Below, in pieces: positions 60,503 through 64,000 of a DNA stretch of 64,000 bases. The DNA lies in assembly GCA_949293295.1 (NCBI GenBank), contig CASFCG010000016.1, forward strand, positions 1 to 64,000, written 5' to 3'. The DNA comes from an uncultured Cetobacterium sp. (GTDB lineage: Bacteria; Fusobacteriota; Fusobacteriia; Fusobacteriales; Fusobacteriaceae). How positions within the stretch are numbered: position 1 is the first letter of the stretch; each line of letters opens with the position of its first letter. The notes under the pieces were generated by a model, which did not search any database, was not told the DNA's origin, and saw only the letters and a list, made by a program, of their open reading frames with translations. The position numbers and the translations under genes were made by a program.

Positions 60503-61030
60503 CTAATTATTGTTTTTTAAGTTAAAAATGATACTGAAAACACCGAAACCAACTATAAGGATAATAGGTGAGAAGTTGAAAAAAATTAGACTTCCTAACG
60601 AAATAATAAAAATTATATAGTCTTGCATTTTAATAAAGGTAGTTTTTGATAAGGAGAAGATAGAGGATAAAATTAATGCAACGATACCACTCCTAAGCCC
60701 AAGAAACCCCTTTTGTATAATGGGATTGGTAAAAGATTTAGATAGATATATAGAGATTAAAGTCAAAAGAATTAAAGAGGGAAGAACAACTCCTATTGTA
60801 GCACATACAGCCCCTTTGAATCCTAAACGTTTTCTTCCAATGAAAGTAGCAGTATTAATTGCAATAGGTCCCGGTGTTATTTGTGATATTGTTATCATCT
60901 CAAGCATTTCATCTCTATTAATCCATTTTTTATTTTCAATCATCTCTTTCTCGATAATAGGAATCATAGCTAATCCGCCTCCAAAAGTAAACATCCCTAT
61001 TTTAAAAAAAGTATAAAAAAGTTCAAACAT
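60503..61030 (-). CDS. Chromate transporter-like protein, first half-size subunit
   Basis: 175 residues with FKIGMFTFGGGLAMIPIIEKEMI and EMITISQITPGPIAINTATFIGRKRLGFKG, paralogous to its neighbour. In short-chain CHR pairs the two subunits have opposite membrane topology. Operon of two, converging on the YwqK-like gene. Confidence 0.9.
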   Translation of the reverse strand: MFELFYTFFKIGMFTFGGGLAMIPIIEKEMIENKKWINRDEMLEMITISQITPGPIAINTATFIGRKRLGFKGAVCATIGVVLPSLILLTLISIYLSKSFTNPIIQKGFLGLRSGIVALILSSIFSLSKTTFIKMQDYIIFIISLGSLIFFNFSPIILIVGFGVFSIIFNLKNNN

Positions 61031-61363
61031 CTTTCCACCTCAGTATTTTTACTGATATTATAAAACTGTTTTAAATATAAAGTCAAGAGAAGATTGAAAC
61101 AAAAGAATATATTTAATGTACGTATTCAGAAAATATAAAATAAATATAGGTAAGTTTCAATCAGAATAAATTTAATTTTATAAAAAGTATACTTTTTACA
61201 ATTATAAATATAAGAAAATTTAGTATAGTATAAATGATTATTTGAAAAGATATAGTACGGAAATTATGGAACTAGACTTGAAAGGGAAAAGTTGAAAAGA
61301 ATTACGAAAATATGATAAAATAAAAAATTAAATAAAATGATTAAATTTGGTAAGGAGGAAAAA
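61031..61363. other. Intergenic region between chromate pair and tatD
   Basis: No gene seen. AAAAAGTATACTTTTT at 61182-61197 is a perfect 16-bp palindrome. GATTGAAAC (61092-61100) and GTTTCAATC (61154-61162) are inverted. Promoters for both diverging units must lie here; none is clear enough to place. Confidence 0.5.
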
Positions 61364-62119
61364 ATGAAACTAGTAGATACTCATTGTCATTTGGATAATA
61401 ACAGATATAGTGAAGATTTGGAAGAGATATTAGATACAGTTCAAAAGAAAATGGAATTTTGCGTAAATATAGGATGTGATTTAGAGAGTTCAAAGAGAAG
61501 TATAGAGTTAGCAGAAAATAACTCTAATATATATGCTACAGTTGGGATTCACCCGATAGATATATTGGAGTTTTCGGAAGAAACTAAGATAAAAATAGAA
61601 GAACTTGCCTCTAATAAAAAGGTTGTTGCCATAGGAGAGATAGGTTTAGATTATTACCATATGAGTGCTCCAAAAGAGCTTCAAATATTGGGTTTTGAAA
61701 AACAGTTGGAGATAGCAAAGAAATTAAATAAGCCAGTTGTGATTCATAGTAGAGATGCGATATCTGATACTGTTGAGATATTAAATAGATATAAAGAGAT
61801 AAAAGGGGTTATTCATTGTTATTCTGGCTCTCTTGAGACAGCAAAAACTCTGATAGATAGGTTTTACATTGGAATAAGTGGAACAGTTACTTTTAAAAAT
61901 GCTAAAAAACTGATAGAGGTTGTAAAAGAGATTCCTTTGGAAAGAATCGTGATTGAGACAGATTCTCCTTATCTAGCTCCGGAACCTTTTAGAGGAAAGA
62001 GAAATCAACCTGATTATGTTGAATATGTTGCTAAAAAAATAGCAGAGATTAAGGGAATTGAGATGGAGCAAGTAATAAGAGTTACAACTGAAAATGCAAA
62101 GAAATTATATAATATTTAA
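61364..62119 (+). CDS. tatD: TatD family metal-dependent DNase/hydrolase
   Basis: 251 residues from ATG 61364 (AAGGAGG upstream). LVDTHCHLDNNRY, YATVGIHPI, AIGEIGLDYYH, VIHSRDA, GVIHCYSGSLETA and IETDSPYLAPEPFRGKRNQP are the metal-site motifs. Acts on DNA 3' ends or D-aminoacyl ester type substrates. Seventeen bases before acpS. Confidence 0.94.
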   Translation: MKLVDTHCHLDNNRYSEDLEEILDTVQKKMEFCVNIGCDLESSKRSIELAENNSNIYATVGIHPIDILEFSEETKIKIEELASNKKVVAIGEIGLDYYHMSAPKELQILGFEKQLEIAKKLNKPVVIHSRDAISDTVEILNRYKEIKGVIHCYSGSLETAKTLIDRFYIGISGTVTFKNAKKLIEVVKEIPLERIVIETDSPYLAPEPFRGKRNQPDYVEYVAKKIAEIKGIEMEQVIRVTTENAKKLYNI

Positions 62120-62135
62120 AAAATATGGAGGTTAT

Positions 62136-62483
62136 GTGAAGTTAGTAGGAATTGGAACAGATATTATAGAGATTAGGCGTATTGAAAAAGCACTTGAAAG
62201 AGAGGGATTTAAGGAAAAAGTATTCACAAAATTAGAGTTAGAGGAGTTAAAAAATAAGAGAATTGAGAGTTATGCTGGGAAGTTTTCTGCTAAGGAAGCT
62301 GTTTCAAAAGCTCTAGGAACTGGGGTTCGTGGATTTTCTCTACTAGATATTGAAATATTAAATAATAAACTGGGAAAACCAGAAGCTTATTTTAAAAAAG
62401 AGATGGAAAATAGTATAAGGATAGAGATATCAATATCTCATTGCAAAGAATATGCTACAGCAACAGCGATAGTTTATAAATAG
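62136..62483 (+). CDS. acpS: Holo-[acyl-carrier-protein] synthase
   Basis: 115 residues from GTG 62136 (TGGAGG upstream). VGIGTDIIEIRRIEKAL and YAGKFSAKEAVSKALGTGVRGFSLLDIEI are diagnostic; IEISISHCKEYATA follows. Transfers phosphopantetheine from CoA to acyl carrier protein. A longer ATG reading at 62094 lies inside tatD and lacks a binding site. Confidence 0.94.
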   Translation: MKLVGIGTDIIEIRRIEKALEREGFKEKVFTKLELEELKNKRIESYAGKFSAKEAVSKALGTGVRGFSLLDIEILNNKLGKPEAYFKKEMENSIRIEISISHCKEYATATAIVYK

Positions 62484-62493
62484 AGGTGTTATT

Positions 62494-62919
62494 ATGTTGA
62501 AATTTTATGAAAAACTGGATGAGGTTATTAGAGAGAACGAGAAAAATTATTATAAAATTTTAGCTTTTATTGTGGATGAAATAGGATATATTTCAGATGA
62601 AACTGTGAAGTATATAGCTGAAAAGCTGAAGATATTTGATTTTACATTAGAGGGAATTATTGAATATTATCCTAAGTTATCTAGAGCAAGAAAAATGGAT
62701 TATGTGGAAATATGTATTGGTAAAAATTGTGGAGTTAGTATGCCACAGAGAAAAATAGAAGAATTAGAAGAGAAAACAGGTATGAAAATAGTGGAGAGAG
62801 TTTGCTTAGGAAGATGTGGTAAACAAAAAGTAGTGAAAATAAATGGAGAGATAAAAAACTATGATTTAGAAGATGAATTGGAAAAAATATTATTAAAGTC
62901 AAAAAAGATTAGGAGTTAA
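62494..62919 (+). CDS. NuoE-like [2Fe-2S] thioredoxin-fold protein
   Basis: 141 residues: a helical N-terminus (KILAFIVDEIGYISDETVKYIAEKL) then VEICIGKNCGVSMPQRKIEELEEKTG and VCLGRCGKQKVVKINGE. Four Cys in the pattern C-x4-C ... C-x3-C match the complex I 24-kDa/HydC-type 2Fe-2S site. No NuoF or hydrogenase subunit is adjacent, so its electron-transfer partner is unknown. Confidence 0.82.
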   Translation: MLKFYEKLDEVIRENEKNYYKILAFIVDEIGYISDETVKYIAEKLKIFDFTLEGIIEYYPKLSRARKMDYVEICIGKNCGVSMPQRKIEELEEKTGMKIVERVCLGRCGKQKVVKINGEIKNYDLEDELEKILLKSKKIRS

Positions 62920-62924
62920 GAGAA

Positions 62925-64000
62925 ATGGATATTTTAGAATTAAAGAGAGAGTACAATGAATTTAGGGAAAAAATTGATTTAATTAGGGGGTCTCTTTGAC
63001 TTAGAAAGAAGAAGAGAGATTGTTTTAGAGCTTGAAAAAGAAAGTTTTAAGGAAGGATTTTGGAGTGATAAACAAAGAAGTAATAAGATAATCAAAGAGA
63101 TGAACGAACAGAAAGAAGTTATAAGAGAGTATGAGGAGATAGAACAGATTTTTTCAGATGTAGGTGTATTGATAGAGTTCGTAGAGGCAGGAGAAAATGA
63201 TTTTATCTTTGAATTAGAAGAGAAACATGGTAGTTTAAGAGATGTGATAGAAAATTTTGAAACCAAGATGTTATTAAATGAGGAATATGATAGTAATAAT
63301 GCAATCATGACAATACACTCAGGAGCAGGTGGGACAGAAGCATGTGATTGGGCAGATATGCTTTATAGAATGTATATGAGATGGTTTAATACAAAAGGGT
63401 TTAAAGTGAGTGAAATAGATTTTATGGCAGGAGATTCGGTGGGAATAAAATCAATAACTTTAATGATAGAAGGAGTTAGGGCTTATGGGTATTTGAAAGG
63501 TGAAAAAGGAGTACATCGTTTAGTAAGAATATCACCATTTGATGCTAATAAAAAGAGGCATACATCTTTTGCTTCAGTAGATGTTATGCCTGAAGTGGAT
63601 GAGAGTGTGGAGATAGAGATAAATCAATCTGATTTAAGAATAGATACATATAGAGCCTCGGGAGCAGGCGGTCAACATGTTAATATGACTGATTCAGCAG
63701 TGAGAATAACACATATTCCAACGGGGGTAGTAGTTACATGCCAGAGGGAAAGGTCACAGTTGAGTAACAGAGAGACTGCAATGAAACTTTTAAAATCAAA
63801 ACTTATAGAGATAGAGTTAAAAAAGAAAGAGGAAGAGATGAAAAAAATACAGGGAGAACAGAGTGATATAGGATGGGGAAACCAAATACGTTCCTATGTA
63901 TTTCAGCCATATACTTTAGTAAAAGACCATAGAACACTTGTAGAATCAGGAAATGTAAAGGCAGTAATGGATGGAGATATAGATAGTTTTATTAATGGAT
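62925..64000 (+). CDS. prfB: Peptide chain release factor 2 (partial, programmed frameshift)
   Basis: The zero frame from ATG 62925 gives MDILELKREYNEFREKIDLI plus RGSL and reaches TGA 62997-62999; a +1 shift at CTT TGA C continues DLERRREIVLELEKE without a break to the right edge (about 358 residues visible, gene incomplete by a few codons). RF2 marks are the SPF recognition tripeptide (RISPFDANKKRHTSF) and ASGAGGQHVNMTDS with GGQ. It terminates at UGA and UAA. Coding parts are 62925-62996 and 62998 onward. Confidence 0.95.
62985..63000 (+). promoter_or_regulatory. prfB programmed +1 frameshift site
   Basis: AGGGGG (62985-62990), TCT, then CTT TGA C. The internal Shine-Dalgarno and the slippery CTT-TGA-C match the conserved RF2 autoregulatory site, with TCT in place of the usual TAT. 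Confidence 0.95.

Noticed and set aside
61092-61162. GATTGAAAC and GTTTCAATC resemble ends of CRISPR repeats
   Set aside because: Only one copy in each orientation, 53 bp apart, with no repeat array, spacers or cas genes. Treated as a chance inverted repeat.
62925-63000. Frameshift mutation in prfB
   Set aside because: The site has the conserved internal Shine-Dalgarno and CTT TGA C, so it is the programmed shift.

Overview
The window is low-GC DNA of a diderm, fermentative bacterium, most probably of the Fusobacteriaceae (Fusobacterium or Cetobacterium type). The evidence is mixed-phylum gene content: Kdo-8-phosphate phosphatase, a signal-peptide outer-membrane beta-barrel protein, an RND pump and lipoproteins indicate an outer membrane, while SepF, a PgpH-type HD phosphohydrolase, an L-box lysine riboswitch and strong AGGAGG ribosome binding sites are Gram-positive-like. 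UGA is a normal stop: many genes end in it and prfB carries its autoregulatory UGA frameshift site. I cannot name the species.

Layout. (1) 1-2.7 kb: tail of a prophage or phage-derived island with holin, several very small proteins, an AbrB-like regulator behind a consensus promoter with two identical-arm operators, a nested hairpin region, a Rha-family regulator, and three 22-bp direct repeats at its right edge. (2) 2.8-10.5 kb: a PRD/PTS regulator followed by a complete L-ascorbate operon ulaG-A-B-C-D-E-F, all on one strand. (3) 10.5-13.1 kb: 2-hydroxycarboxylate transporter plus malic enzyme. (4) 13.2-20.5 kb: a candidate orphan sRNA, two MATE pumps, an EamA transporter, a tRNA Pro-Trp-Met cluster, an outer-membrane protein, an orphan EIIA-Glc (crr) and a MerR regulator divergent from the second MATE pump. 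(5) 20.5-26.1 kb: housekeeping run rluD-rnhB-yraN-comF-hypothetical, then tpiA-gpmI. (6) 26.1-27.9 kb: lysine riboswitch controlling an NhaC-family transporter (LysW type). (7) 28.2-37.8 kb: two paralogous small secreted proteins 8 kb apart, each with a similar upstream block (GC hairpin, then a ~169-bp element with palindromic ends), bracketing an RND efflux pair, DJ-1, SlyD, RpiB and HIT genes. (8) 37.9-64 kb: HU, KdsC, S20, a JAB-DinG helicase fusion, PgpH-YbeY-DgkA/PAP2, a lipase-like protein, CvfB, DUF374 acyltransferase, a metG with an in-frame UGA, galU-(GroEL paralogue)-phosphohexomutase, hemW-yggS-sepF, a PP-loop ATPase, RNase HI, YwqK-like lipoprotein, a chromate transporter pair, tatD-acpS-NuoE-like, and prfB running off the right edge.

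How the genes work together: ascorbate is imported and phosphorylated by UlaABC, opened by UlaG, decarboxylated and epimerised by UlaDEF to D-xylulose 5-phosphate. Malate (probable substrate) is imported and oxidatively decarboxylated to pyruvate. GalU and the phosphohexomutase make UDP-glucose with a GroEL-like chaperonin encoded between them in an overlapping arrangement.

The items I consider most worth a second look are the duplicated secreted-protein loci with their palindromic element, the metG nonsense codon, the JAB-DinG fusion, the galU-linked GroEL paralogue, the candidate sRNA at 13.3 kb, and the regulatory structures in the phage remnant. None of these could be checked against a database here.
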